39,046 nucleotides of DNA from Arthrobacter liuii (GTDB lineage: Bacteria; Actinomycetota; Actinomycetes; Actinomycetales; Micrococcaceae): contig NZ_BMFW01000033.1 of NCBI RefSeq assembly GCF_014639275.1, positions 522 to 39,567 of the forward strand, read 5' to 3'. The notes under the pieces were generated by a model. The model did not search any database, had not been told where the DNA came from, and saw nothing but the letters and a program-made list of their open reading frames with translations. Positions 7,777-16,204 of the stretch are shown in pieces. Numbering within the stretch: the first letter of the stretch is position 1; every line of letters starts with the position of its first letter. The translations under genes and the position numbers were made by a program.

Positions 7777-8100
7777 AATGCTGGCGGAGCGCGTCCAGCA
7801 TGCCGAGGTGCTCGCGCTGTGTAGCCAGCAACTCTTCGTTGTCAGGTATGGACCGCCACATGCACCCCTGATCGTAAAGACGGACACCGCCTCGATCTGT
7901 GCGCACAGGACGTTGTCGGCAGGCGCCCCACCGATCAGCCGGTAAAACTCCCACCAAGCCTCCCCTACCAGCGCACGGGAACGCAGCAACGCGGTTCAGC
8001 GAACATGGGACGCCCTGCTCTGGAGATTCCTCTAGGCACACGGCATCTAGCTCATTGAGTCGTTGCGGGACGGCGATGACCGCGGTTCTCTCCGAAGCCT
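7777..8100 (-). pseudogene. Decayed GntR-type regulator, FCD ligand domain fragment
   Basis: No single frame is open, but joining three frames leftward gives a plausible protein. It has AVPQRLNELDAV, then ALVGEAWWEFYRLIGGAPAD with a following CAQIEAVSVF, then DNEELLATQREHLGMLDAL. The last pattern resembles the final helices of FCD domains of FadR/DgoR-type regulators (N..L..E......EH..ILDAL). Frame breaks lie near 7865 and 7975. The helix-turn-helix half is absent. Such regulators often control aldonate operons, so it may be a former controller of the adjacent genes. The assignment is tentative. Confidence 0.45.
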
Positions 8101-8172
8101 AGAAAAAGCAGGCGATGTCCACGCACACCTAAAAAGACGAACTGTCGCTGTGACGCGAGTCATGGAAAACTC

Positions 8173-8201
8173 TTGACAAGCTTGTACAAGTTTTTCATAC
8201 T
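8173..8201 (+). promoter_or_regulatory. Promoter and candidate LacI operator of the sugar-acid operon
   Basis: A perfect -35 TTGACA (8173-8178) and CATACT (8196-8201) are separated by 17 nt. The spacer holds two overlapping palindromes, ACAAGCTTGT (8176-8185) and CTTGTACAAG (8181-8190). Binding there would block RNA polymerase. The first gene downstream encodes a LacI-family regulator, so autoregulation of the whole operon is the simplest reading. Confidence 0.6.
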
Positions 8202-8238
8202 TTGAGGGAAGGATTTTAACGAAGCAACTGGAGGATCG

Positions 8239-9228
8239 ATGCCGGCCAAACTCACTGACGTCGCAAAGCTCGCCGGCGTCTCGCTTGCCACGGCATCACG
8301 GGCATTTGGTGACCCGGGACGGCTCGCCGCGGAAACCCGGCAGAAGGTCATGGACGCTGCCACCCAGCTCGGGTACGACGTCCCGGGCCTGAACGGCAGC
8401 CGCACCTTCGGCGTCGTGGTTCCGGACATTTCCAACGCCGTGTTCGCCGCGCTCATCAAGGCCATCCAGGACCAGGCGTGGCACGGCCGCCACCGGATGG
8501 TCCTGGCAGATACTGCCGAGTCCTCCGCCCGGGAACGCGAGCACCTGTCAGCCTTCGCCACTGGCGTGGACGGCATCATCCTCTGCTCCCCTCGACTTCC
8601 CTCCGACCAGATTCATGAATTGGCGGGCAACGCACCCCTCGTGGTGATCAATGGCGAGGCAGACCATGCGGCGCGCGTCCTGATGGAAGTCGGGGAGGGG
8701 CTGCGGCAGGCCGTCGAACACCTCTACGCACTGGGCCACCGCAAGGTCGCCTACATCCCGGGGCCCGCCTCCTCCTGGGCGAACGGCCAGCGCTCCGCCG
8801 CCGTCACCCGCCTCTGCGCTGAGTGGGGCATCGAGCTGGTCAGCGTGGGCAACCAGAACGCCACGGTCGACGGCGGGCTGGCAGCGGCGGCGTCGGTGGT
8901 GGCCAGCGGTGCCACGGCAGTAATTGCCTACAACGACCTCGTGGCCATCGGCATGCTCGCCGGTGCCCGCACGCTCGGCTACCACTGCCCCGAGGACATC
9001 AGCGTTGTGGGCATCGACGACCTCGACATCGCCGCGGCGGCGGAACCCGGCCTGACCTCCGTCCGCGTTCCCATCAGCCGAAGCGGCTCCCTGGCCCTGG
9101 AACTCCTCCTCGAACAGATCGCCGGCAGGCCAACCGCCACTGAAGCAGTACACCTCAACTCCCAGCTCATCGTCCGCGGCTCCACCTTCGCTGCCCGCAC
9201 CGCAGACCACACCCTCCAGGGAAAGTAA
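8239..9228 (+). CDS. LacI-family transcriptional regulator (sugar-acid operon)
   Basis: This 329-residue repressor heads the operon. The helix-turn-helix is KLTDVAKLAGVSLATASRAF (residues 4-23). The effector domain begins TFGVVVPDISNAVFAALIKAIQ, and the C-terminal VVGIDDLDIAAAAEPGLTSV is typical of the family. ATG 8239 follows GGAGG at 8230-8234. The gene ends 2 bp before the dehydrogenase ATG, so it is part of the operon and likely represses its own promoter through the palindromes at 8176-8190. The inducer is probably an aldonate or a pathway intermediate such as KDG. It is only distantly similar to the LacI protein at 5784. Confidence 0.93.
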   Translation: MPAKLTDVAKLAGVSLATASRAFGDPGRLAAETRQKVMDAATQLGYDVPGLNGSRTFGVVVPDISNAVFAALIKAIQDQAWHGRHRMVLADTAESSAREREHLSAFATGVDGIILCSPRLPSDQIHELAGNAPLVVINGEADHAARVLMEVGEGLRQAVEHLYALGHRKVAYIPGPASSWANGQRSAAVTRLCAEWGIELVSVGNQNATVDGGLAAAASVVASGATAVIAYNDLVAIGMLAGARTLGYHCPEDISVVGIDDLDIAAAAEPGLTSVRVPISRSGSLALELLLEQIAGRPTATEAVHLNSQLIVRGSTFAARTADHTLQGK

Positions 9229-9230
9229 CC

Positions 9231-10211
9231 ATGAGAATCGTCATCGCAGACCCAAATCTGATGCCCCAGCGCGCCACCTTCGAGGCGGCCCTGCCGGAGG
9301 GCTCCGTTACCTCGTGGCACGAAAGCTGGAACGAACACTCCGTTCTGACCGACCTGAAGGACGCAGACGTCTACGTCGGCCCGAAATTCACGGCGGCCAT
9401 GGGCGCCGAAGCAGAGAACCTGCGCCTGGTCCATGTCGCCGGAGCCGGCTACGACGGCATCGACGCGGACGTGCTGCCGGCCGGCACAGTCTGCGCAAAC
9501 ACCTTCCACCATGAAGGCTCCATCGCCGAATACATTGCCACGGCACTCGTGGTACTGCGGCGCAACCTGCTGGGTCAGGATGCCGCACTGCGCACAGGCG
9601 TCTGGTCCTCGTCGGTCTACTCCCCCGACATCCGCCAGCCTGAAACGCTGAGCGGTGCCGTTGTCACGTTCCTGGGTTTCGGCCACATTGGTAGCGCCGC
9701 GTGGCGGCTGCTCCAAGCGTTCGGCGCGGAAGGCATCGCCATCACTCGCAGCGGATCGGTCAACCCCGAAGAGCACGGCCTCAGGTGGACCGGCACCACG
9801 GACCGCCTCGGGGAGGCGCTCAGCGAATCCGATGTGCTGGTGGTCAGCATACCGCTGGACGCCGGAACCACTTCGCTGATCGGCGCTGCCGAACTGGACG
9901 ACCTCGGTCCCGACGGACAGGTCGTCAACGTTGCCCGCGGCCCGGTCGTCGATGAAACTGCGCTTTATGAAGCCCTGAAGGACCGCCGGATCGCCGGCGC
10001 CGCCATCGACGTCTGGTACCAGTACCCCGGCACCGACGGCCGCGGCGAACCGTCCGCCCTGCCGTTCGGCCGGCTCGACAACATCATCATGACCCCGCAC
10101 TCCTCCGGCGTCACGGCGGAAACCTTCCGCGGCCGCGCGCTCGAAATAGCAGAGAACATCACCCGCCTGTCCACGAACCAGCCCCTGAAGAATGTAGTGA
10201 TTTCCCGATGA
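9231..10211 (+). CDS. D-isomer-specific 2-hydroxyacid dehydrogenase (2-ketoaldonate reductase-like)
   Basis: This 326-residue NAD(P)H-dependent enzyme interconverts 2-keto acids and 2-hydroxy acids. The cofactor motif is LGFGHIGSAAWRLL. The catalytic arginine lies in NVARGPVVDE, followed by a glutamate-bearing region and the catalytic histidine in MTPHSSG. It has an N-terminal VAGAGYDGID substrate-loop motif. Family members such as 2-ketogluconate reductase and glyoxylate/hydroxypyruvate reductase act on sugar-derived 2-keto acids. In this operon it could reduce a 2-keto-aldonate to the aldonate used by the 5-dehydrogenase. That assignment is inference. The gene overlaps the next by 4 bp (ATGA). 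Confidence 0.88.
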   Translation: MRIVIADPNLMPQRATFEAALPEGSVTSWHESWNEHSVLTDLKDADVYVGPKFTAAMGAEAENLRLVHVAGAGYDGIDADVLPAGTVCANTFHHEGSIAEYIATALVVLRRNLLGQDAALRTGVWSSSVYSPDIRQPETLSGAVVTFLGFGHIGSAAWRLLQAFGAEGIAITRSGSVNPEEHGLRWTGTTDRLGEALSESDVLVVSIPLDAGTTSLIGAAELDDLGPDGQVVNVARGPVVDETALYEALKDRRIAGAAIDVWYQYPGTDGRGEPSALPFGRLDNIIMTPHSSGVTAETFRGRALEIAENITRLSTNQPLKNVVISR

Positions 10212-11425
10212 CCCGAAAAATCGTCAACGTCGACGTCCTCGTCACCAGTCCCAGCCGCAACTTCGTCACCCTGAAGATCACTACCGACGACGGCATCGTC
10301 GGCTGGGGTGACGCCACCCTCAACGGCCGCGAACTGTCCGTGGCCAGCTACCTCCGCGACCACCTCGCCCCCGCCCTCCTCGGCCGGGACGCCGACCGCA
10401 TCGAAGACACCTGGCAATACTTCTACCGGGGCGCCTACTGGCGGCGCGGTCCGGTGACCATGGCCGCCATCGGCGCGATCGACCTGGCCCTTTGGGACAT
10501 CAAGGGCAAGGCCCTGGACGTCCCCGTCTACCAGCTGCTCGGCGGCGCCGCCAGGGACAAGATCCTTACCTACACCCACGCCACCGGCTGGGACCTCCCC
10601 GAACTCCTCGACTCCGTGGACAAACGCCGGGAACAGGGCTTCCGCGCCGTCCGCGCCCAGTCCGGTGTCCCGGGCCTGGACAAGGTCTACGGCGTAACGA
10701 AGGGTGCCGCAAGCTACGAGCCCGCCGGCCGCGGCGCCGGACCGGTCGAAGAGGACTGGGACACCTCCGCCTACCTCCGCCACGCGCCGAAGGTCCTCTC
10801 CGCCGTCCGCGAGCACGTGGGCCCGGACCTCAAGCTCCTCCACGACGTGCACCACCGGCTCAACCCCACCGAAGCCGCCCGGCTGGCCCGGTCCCTGGAG
10901 GACGTGGACCTGTTCTGGCTCGAGGACGTCACCCCGGCGGAAAACCAGCGGCTCCTTCGTGCCCTTCGCCAGCAGACCACCATCCCGCTGGCCATCGGCG
11001 AGGTGTTCAACACCATCTGGGACTGCGAGCACCTCATCACCGAACGCCTCATCGACTTCATCCGTACCGCCGTCGTCCACGCTGGAGGCATCTCCCACGT
11101 CCGCAAGATCCTCGCCCTGGCAGAGGTCTACCAAATCAAGGGCGCACCGCACGGCCCCTCCGACGTCTCGCCGATCAACCTCTCCGCCTCGCTCCACCTG
11201 GGCCTGGCCACCAGCAACTTCGCCATCCAGGAATACATGGGCTACGACCCCCTGGTGTCAGAGGTGTTCCAGTCGAGCTTCCGGTTCGAGGACGGCTACC
11301 TGCACCCCGGCGACGAGCCCGGCCTGGGCGTCCACGTGGACGAGGCTGCCGCCGCCCGCTTCCCGTACAAGCAGGCCTACCTGCCCATCGCCCGCGAGCT
11401 CGACGGCTCCATGAAGGACTGGTAA
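10208..11425 (+). CDS. manD: D-mannonate dehydratase, enolase superfamily (ManD/RspA type)
   Basis: This 405-residue protein is predicted to dehydrate D-mannonate to 2-keto-3-deoxygluconate. It carries the ManD set of residues: Arg149 and Tyr161 (general base pair), metal ligands Asp213, Glu239 and Glu265, His215 in HDVHHRL, and His315 in GAPHGPSD. These are offset by 2-3 from the positions I recall for characterised ManD (147, 159, 210, 236, 262, 212, 312). The signature WDIKGKALDVPVYQLLGG is present. Pro317 aligns with the position where I recall efficient ManDs having alanine, so activity may be low or substrate choice different. It lies between the 2-hydroxyacid dehydrogenase and the mannonate oxidoreductase gene, with 2 bp to the next ATG. 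Confidence 0.9.
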   Translation: MTRKIVNVDVLVTSPSRNFVTLKITTDDGIVGWGDATLNGRELSVASYLRDHLAPALLGRDADRIEDTWQYFYRGAYWRRGPVTMAAIGAIDLALWDIKGKALDVPVYQLLGGAARDKILTYTHATGWDLPELLDSVDKRREQGFRAVRAQSGVPGLDKVYGVTKGAASYEPAGRGAGPVEEDWDTSAYLRHAPKVLSAVREHVGPDLKLLHDVHHRLNPTEAARLARSLEDVDLFWLEDVTPAENQRLLRALRQQTTIPLAIGEVFNTIWDCEHLITERLIDFIRTAVVHAGGISHVRKILALAEVYQIKGAPHGPSDVSPINLSASLHLGLATSNFAIQEYMGYDPLVSEVFQSSFRFEDGYLHPGDEPGLGVHVDEAAAARFPYKQAYLPIARELDGSMKDW

Positions 11426-11427
11426 CC

Positions 11428-12951
11428 ATGCCTTCCACTCCCGCACTGTCCAAGACCACCCCCGGCATCCTCCGGCGGTCCGCAGCACCCGCCGCCGGCA
11501 TCGTGCACCTGGGCCTCGGCAACTTCCACCGCGCCCACCAGGCCATCTACACAGACGCCGCCGTCACCGCCAATGGCGGCGACTGGGGCATCATCGGCGT
11601 CGCCAGCCGCTCCACCGCAATTCCGGACGCGATGCACGCCCAGGACATGCTCTACACCGTCGTCGAAATTTCCCCCAAGGGCTCTCGGTTCTCCGTTCCC
11701 CGGGTCCACACAGATGCCTTCACGGCCGCCGCCAACCCGGGCCGGGTAGTCAAAGCCATTGGCGACGGCGGCACCAGGATCGTGTCCCTCACGGTCACCG
11801 AAAACGGCTACAACTACACCCCGGCCACCGGCTCCCTCAACATGCAGGACCCTGCCATCCAGCACGACCTCGTGAAGCCCGGCTCACCGCAAACACCGAT
11901 CGGACAGATCGTCCGAGGCCTGCAGCACCGTGCACGGACCCATGGCGAACCCGTCACCATCCTCAGCTGCGACAACCTCGCCGACAACGGCCACCACACA
12001 CAGCGGCTGGTCCGCGAGTTCGCCTCACTCCTCCCGGCGGGCGAGGCCGCTGAAACGTTGGCCTTCATCGACGCGAACACCAGCTTCCCGTCGTCCATGG
12101 TGGACAGAATCGTGCCGGCTACCACCGACCACTACCGCGGCCTGGTCGCCTCACAGCGCGGCTACAGAGACCGGATCCCGGTCCCGGCCGAGCCCTTCAC
12201 CATGTGGATCGTCGAGGACAACTTCATCGCCGGACGCCCCACCTGGGAAGCCGGCGGCGCGGTGTTCTCCGACGAAGTCGCCGGCTACGAACAGCTGAAG
12301 GTCCGGCTCCTCAACGGAACCCACTCCCTCATCGCCTACCTCGGCGCCCTCACCGGGGCCGCCACCATCCCCGACGCAGTCGCAAACCCGGACATCGAAC
12401 TGGCCGCCCGGACTGTCCTCCGCAACGAGTACCTACCCAGCGTCTCCGTGCCGTCCAGCGTGGACGTGGACGCCTACGAGGAACAGCTCTTCTCCCGCTG
12501 GCGGAACACCTCGCTGGGTCACCGCACCAGCCAAGTGGGCTCCGACGGATCCGTCAAACTCCGCCAGCGGATCCCGCTGCCCGCCCTGAAGATGCTCGAC
12601 GAGGGCAGGACGCCGCAGCTGCTGGCCCTCACCACTGCCGCGTATCTCGCCTGCATCGCACCGCTGCCCGGGTTCGACCCCGGACCACAGGCTCATGCTA
12701 TGGAGGATCCGGCCCGTGGGCTGCTCGCCGATCTGGCCGGAGGTTCCCGATCGGGAGCCGACCTCGCCGGCAAGGTCCTCGACGATTACCACCTCCTCGG
12801 CGAAGCCCTGGCCGAACGCGGTGAATTCATCGCCCGTACGGGCGAGTTCATCGACATCATCCACTCCGCGGGACCGGTGGCCGCCATCGCGGCAGCCAAC
12901 AGCTCCCTCTCCTCCGCTACCTCCCATCAATCCGCCCGGAGCACGCCATGA
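11428..12951 (+). CDS. uxuB: Mannitol dehydrogenase family: D-mannonate (fructuronate) oxidoreductase
   Basis: This 507-residue protein is a polyol-specific long-chain dehydrogenase, predicted to reduce D-fructuronate to D-mannonate with NAD(P)H. The Rossmann region has HLGLGNFHRAHQAIYTD. The central domain has TVTENGYNY and ILSCDNLADNG. The catalytic K-N-H constellation is in LKVRLLNGTHSLIAYLGAL. The frame is open far upstream to 10492, but that part is a shadow of manD. ATG 11428, 2 bp after the manD stop, is the real start. Mannitol or altronate dehydrogenase activity is the alternative, but the ManD neighbour strongly favours mannonate. It overlaps the next gene by 4 bp (ATGA). Confidence 0.88.
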   Translation: MPSTPALSKTTPGILRRSAAPAAGIVHLGLGNFHRAHQAIYTDAAVTANGGDWGIIGVASRSTAIPDAMHAQDMLYTVVEISPKGSRFSVPRVHTDAFTAAANPGRVVKAIGDGGTRIVSLTVTENGYNYTPATGSLNMQDPAIQHDLVKPGSPQTPIGQIVRGLQHRARTHGEPVTILSCDNLADNGHHTQRLVREFASLLPAGEAAETLAFIDANTSFPSSMVDRIVPATTDHYRGLVASQRGYRDRIPVPAEPFTMWIVEDNFIAGRPTWEAGGAVFSDEVAGYEQLKVRLLNGTHSLIAYLGALTGAATIPDAVANPDIELAARTVLRNEYLPSVSVPSSVDVDAYEEQLFSRWRNTSLGHRTSQVGSDGSVKLRQRIPLPALKMLDEGRTPQLLALTTAAYLACIAPLPGFDPGPQAHAMEDPARGLLADLAGGSRSGADLAGKVLDDYHLLGEALAERGEFIARTGEFIDIIHSAGPVAAIAAANSSLSSATSHQSARSTP

Positions 12952-14000
12952 CCACCCAAGCCATTTCAGAAACGAACGCAGCCGGACTCCCTTCCGGTAC
13001 CCAGGCCGCGGTACTGCACGGTGCCCGCGACCTGCGCATCGAGCACAGGCCGCTGCCCGCTCTCGGACCCAACGACCTCCTGGTCGAAATGAAGTCCGGC
13101 GGGATCTGCGGCTCGGACATGCATTACTTCGCCGACGGCCGGAACGGCACCAACGTGCTGCGCCAGCCCACCGTCCTCGGCCACGAGGGCGCCGGGGTCG
13201 TCACCGCGGCGGGACCCGAGGCGAAAGTCGCCCCCGGCACCGCCGTCGTCATTGAACCCGCCCTGCCCTGCCGCGAATGCGCCACCTGCCTCTCGGGGCG
13301 CTACAACCTCTGCCCCACCGGCACCTGCTTCGGTTCCCCGCCCACCGACGGGATCTTCGCCCGTCACGTGGTGGTCCCCGAAGCCGCCGTCCACGTTTTG
13401 CCACCCAGCATCCCGGCCGAAATAGGCGCAGCGATTGAACCGCTCGCCGTTGCAGTCTGGGCCGTGGAACGGGCCCAGGTCCAGAAGAACCATCGGGTGC
13501 TGGTCACCGGCGCCGGGCCCATCGGCCTGCTGGTCGCCCAGGTGGCCGCCGTCCGCGGGGCCTCCGAGATCGTGGTGACGGATGTGAACGACGACCGCCT
13601 CGCCGTCGCCGCCAGGTTCGGCGCCACCCGCACTATCAACACCGCCACCGCCCCGCTTGACCTGACCGGCATGGACCGCCTGATCGAATGCTCCGGCAAC
13701 CCCCGGGCCCTGGCGGAAGGAATCCAAACGCTGGCTCCTGCAGCCCGTGCCACGGTCGTGGGCCAGGCCAAACCCACCGTCGATGGCATCCCGCTCGGAT
13801 TCCTCCAGCGTTACGAGATCGACCTCGTCACAGCGTTCCGCTACGCCAACGCCTTCCCCACTGCGATCGAACTCGCCGCCTCCGGCGCCGTGGACCTGCC
13901 ATCCATCATCACCGCCACCTACCCCCTCGAAAACGCCGAAGCCGCCCTCACGGCACCGGTTACCGACCCCACCAACCTCAAAGTACTCATCACCTACTAA
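12948..14000 (+). CDS. Zinc-dependent alcohol dehydrogenase: L-gulonate/L-idonate 5-dehydrogenase-like
   Basis: This 350-residue medium-chain dehydrogenase has catalytic zinc ligands Cys54 (GGICGSD) and His79-Glu80 (GHEGAG). The structural zinc cysteines are 108, 111, 114 and 122. The NAD motif is VTGAGPIGLL, and a conserved Glu lies in AAIEPLAVAVWA. It groups by pattern with sorbitol, L-idonate and RspB-type dehydrogenases. In a pathway with fructuronate reductase and ManD, oxidation of L-gulonate at C5 to D-fructuronate is the most coherent reaction. L-idonate to 5-ketogluconate is the alternative, but no gluconate 5-dehydrogenase is present. It is translationally coupled to the upstream gene (ATGA). 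Confidence 0.85.
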   Translation: MTTQAISETNAAGLPSGTQAAVLHGARDLRIEHRPLPALGPNDLLVEMKSGGICGSDMHYFADGRNGTNVLRQPTVLGHEGAGVVTAAGPEAKVAPGTAVVIEPALPCRECATCLSGRYNLCPTGTCFGSPPTDGIFARHVVVPEAAVHVLPPSIPAEIGAAIEPLAVAVWAVERAQVQKNHRVLVTGAGPIGLLVAQVAAVRGASEIVVTDVNDDRLAVAARFGATRTINTATAPLDLTGMDRLIECSGNPRALAEGIQTLAPAARATVVGQAKPTVDGIPLGFLQRYEIDLVTAFRYANAFPTAIELAASGAVDLPSIITATYPLENAEAALTAPVTDPTNLKVLITY

Positions 14001-14061
14001 CCCGGTCACCCGCTTATCCAGCAACAGACAACACAGGCATCCCATTCAAAGGAGTATGGAC

Positions 14062-15444
14062 ATGACCACAGCAGCACACGTTCCCCCTGGGGGAATCGAT
14101 CAAAGCAAAGTCCGGAAGGCCGCCGTCGCCGGCCTGATCGGCACCACCCTGGAACTGTATGACTTCGTCATCTACGGCACCGCCTCCGCGCTCGTCTTCA
14201 GCAAACTGTTCTTCCCCAACGTCTCCCCCGCCGCGGCCCTGATCGCCAGCTTCACCACGTTCGCCGTCGGCTTCCTGTTCCGCCCCCTCGGCGGCGTCTT
14301 CTTCTCGCACTTTGGTGACCGGCTCGGCCGCAAATGGGTCCTGGTGGTTACCCTGCTCCTGATGGGCGGCGCCACACTGGCCATCGGCCTGCTGCCCACT
14401 TTCGACCAGATCGGCATCTTCGCCCCGGTCCTGCTCTGCGTCTGCCGCGCAGCCCAGGGCTTCGGTGCAGGCGCCGAACAGTCCGGCGGTGCCACGCTGC
14501 TCACCGAATCCGCAGCCCCCGGCACCCGCGGCAAGCTCGCCTCTCTCATCATGGTCGGCGCCGCCGCCGGCACCGCCCTCGGCGCTCTCGTTTGGATCGC
14601 TGCCCAGTCACTGGCCCCCAACGACATGCTGACCTGGGGCTGGCGCCTGGTCTTCCTCTCCAGCATCTTCGTCACCATCGCCGCGCTGGTTATCCGGCGC
14701 AAGCTGGATGAGTCCCCCGTCTTCGAAGAGATCAAGCAGGCCCGCACCGAGCCGCCAGCACCACTAAAGGAAGTTGCCCGGAGCGGCAAGGCCAACGTGC
14801 TGCGCGTCATCCTCATGAACCTCGGCGTCAGCACCCAGTCCTACACGATCCAGGTGTTCATGGCCTCCTACCTGATCACCGTCGTCGGAACCGACCCCAA
14901 GTTCATCCCGCCGGTCCTCCTCATCGGCGCCCTGTGCGGCGGTGTCGCAGCGGTGTCCTTCGGAATCCTCTCCGACAAGGTCGGCCGGCGCCGGGTGGTC
15001 TCCCTCATCACCGGAGCCCTCATCCTCTTCCCGGCACCAGCCTTCATGCTGCTGACCACCGGCTCACCCGTGGCCATTGTGCTGGTCATCATCGTGGGCT
15101 TCATGCTCGCCTGCCAGGGCGTGGTGGGCGTACACATGAGCTACTTCCCGGAGATCTTCGGCAGCCGCTACCGCTACGCTGGCGTCACCCTGGGCCGCGA
15201 ATTCTCCTCCATCATCGGCGGCGGCGTCGCCCCCATGATCTGCGCAGCGCTCCTCGGAGCCTTCAGCAACTCCTGGATCCCGGTAGCCATCTACATGTCT
15301 CTGACCATGCTCGTCAGCTTCATCGCGACCAGGCTCTCACCGGAAACCCTGAACCGGGACCTAACCCACCCGGAGGACGCCCGCCACGATGCCGTCGAGG
15401 CGCCGGTATCGGCAGAATTAGCCGCCACCCGATTGGTCAAGTAG
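14062..15444 (+). CDS. MFS transporter, metabolite:H+ symporter (MHS) family
   Basis: This 460-residue inner-membrane protein has about 12 hydrophobic segments and is the likely proton-coupled importer of the pathway substrate. The MHS/ProP/KgtP signature is clear: GTTLELYDFVIYGTASALVF near the N-terminus, RPLGGVFFSHFGDRLGRK in loop 2-3, and DKVGRRRVVS in loop 8-9. Two in-frame ATGs exist, at 14056 and 14062. The AAGGAG ribosome site at 14049-14054 is only 1 nt from the first and 7 nt from the second, so 14062 is chosen. The upstream coding-open frame is a shadow of the dehydrogenase gene. The operon therefore has its own transporter, independent of the ABC system at 1-4 kb. Confidence 0.92.
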   Translation: MTTAAHVPPGGIDQSKVRKAAVAGLIGTTLELYDFVIYGTASALVFSKLFFPNVSPAAALIASFTTFAVGFLFRPLGGVFFSHFGDRLGRKWVLVVTLLLMGGATLAIGLLPTFDQIGIFAPVLLCVCRAAQGFGAGAEQSGGATLLTESAAPGTRGKLASLIMVGAAAGTALGALVWIAAQSLAPNDMLTWGWRLVFLSSIFVTIAALVIRRKLDESPVFEEIKQARTEPPAPLKEVARSGKANVLRVILMNLGVSTQSYTIQVFMASYLITVVGTDPKFIPPVLLIGALCGGVAAVSFGILSDKVGRRRVVSLITGALILFPAPAFMLLTTGSPVAIVLVIIVGFMLACQGVVGVHMSYFPEIFGSRYRYAGVTLGREFSSIIGGGVAPMICAALLGAFSNSWIPVAIYMSLTMLVSFIATRLSPETLNRDLTHPEDARHDAVEAPVSAELAATRLVK

Positions 15445-15456
15445 TCCAGCAACAGC

Positions 15457-15486
15457 GCACGACGGCGGCACGCGCCGCCGTCGTGC
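15457..15486 (+). promoter_or_regulatory. Strong intra-operon hairpin
   Basis: GCACGACGGCGGC (15457-15469) pairs perfectly with GCCGCCGTCGTGC (15474-15486) around an ACGC loop, giving a 13-bp GC-rich stem. It lies in the 82-bp gap between the symporter and aldolase genes. No T-run follows, so a full Rho-independent stop is unlikely. It may be an mRNA-processing or stabilising element, or a partial attenuator that sets the ratio of transporter to downstream enzymes. Confidence 0.6.
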
Positions 15487-15526
15487 ACGTCCAGCCCCAG
15501 CTCCCACCCAACGCAAAAGGAATCCC

Positions 15527-16204
15527 ATGCTCCGCCTCGAAACCCCCGCCAGGGCGTCCCGGCCCGCACCATCCCAGGTCCTCCGCGACACCAAGACCGT
15601 AGCGGTCCTCCGGGCGAACCGGGCCTCGGACTACGCACCGGTCATCGAGGCGCTCCAGCGCGGTGGAGTGCTCAGCATCGAACTCACGCTCAGCACGCCG
15701 GGCGTCTGGGACGAACTACCCCTGCTACGCGAACGGTTCGGGGACGCACTCGAGATCGGCGTCGGAACTGTCACGGACGCCGCCGAAGCCAAGATCGCAC
15801 TGGACCTCGGTGCGGCGTACATTGTCACTCCAGTCACTGATCCGGGAGTCATATCCGTCTGCGTTGACCGGGGTGTTCCCATCTACCCTGGCGGGCTGAC
15901 TCCCACCGAGCTGCACGCAGGCTGGAAGCTGGGCGCCACCGCCGTCAAGGTCTTTCCCGCGTCCACGGTGGGTGCCGGCTACGTGTCCCAGCTGCGCGGC
16001 CCGTTCCCCGAAATCCAGGTGATTCCTTCCGGCGGCGTCAACATCGAGGACGTTCCGGCATGGATCCAATCCGGCGCAATGGCCGTCAGCCTCGGCGGCC
16101 CCCTGCTGGGGGATGCATTCAAGGGCGGCGACCTGCAGGAGCTTACGTCCCGCGCCCGGCGCGTGCGGGAACTGATCGACCAAACCATGGAGGCGACCAA
16201 GTGA
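15527..16204 (+). CDS. eda: 2-dehydro-3-deoxy-6-phosphogluconate (KDPG) aldolase
   Basis: This 225-residue class I aldolase cleaves KDPG to pyruvate and glyceraldehyde-3-phosphate. The Schiff-base lysine is Lys141 in AVKVFPAS, and the general acid/base is Glu52 in IELTLS. Other conserved blocks are GVGTVTDAAEA, the substrate loop PGGLTPTEL (usually PGALTPTE) and IPSGGVNIEDV. The length fits the family. ATG 15527 follows AAAGGAA at 15516-15522. The gene overlaps the kinase by 4 bp. It supplies the last step of the operon's pathway. Activity on related KDG-type phosphates (KDPGal) cannot be excluded. Confidence 0.92.
   Translation: MLRLETPARASRPAPSQVLRDTKTVAVLRANRASDYAPVIEALQRGGVLSIELTLSTPGVWDELPLLRERFGDALEIGVGTVTDAAEAKIALDLGAAYIVTPVTDPGVISVCVDRGVPIYPGGLTPTELHAGWKLGATAVKVFPASTVGAGYVSQLRGPFPEIQVIPSGGVNIEDVPAWIQSGAMAVSLGGPLLGDAFKGGDLQELTSRARRVRELIDQTMEATK

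Noticed and set aside
10492..11427. Upstream extension of the mannonate oxidoreductase frame, giving an 819-residue fusion
   Set aside because: The extension is Arg/Pro-rich shadow of the manD gene. The real start is ATG 11428, directly after the manD stop.
12966..14045. Long leftward frame of 359 codons opposite the zinc dehydrogenase
   Set aside because: Glycine/valine/aspartate-rich antisense translation typical of high-GC codon bias, with no domain.
13747..14061. N-terminal extension of the symporter
   Set aside because: It is a Ser/Pro-rich shadow of the zinc dehydrogenase. AAGGAG at 14049-14054 fixes the start at 14062.
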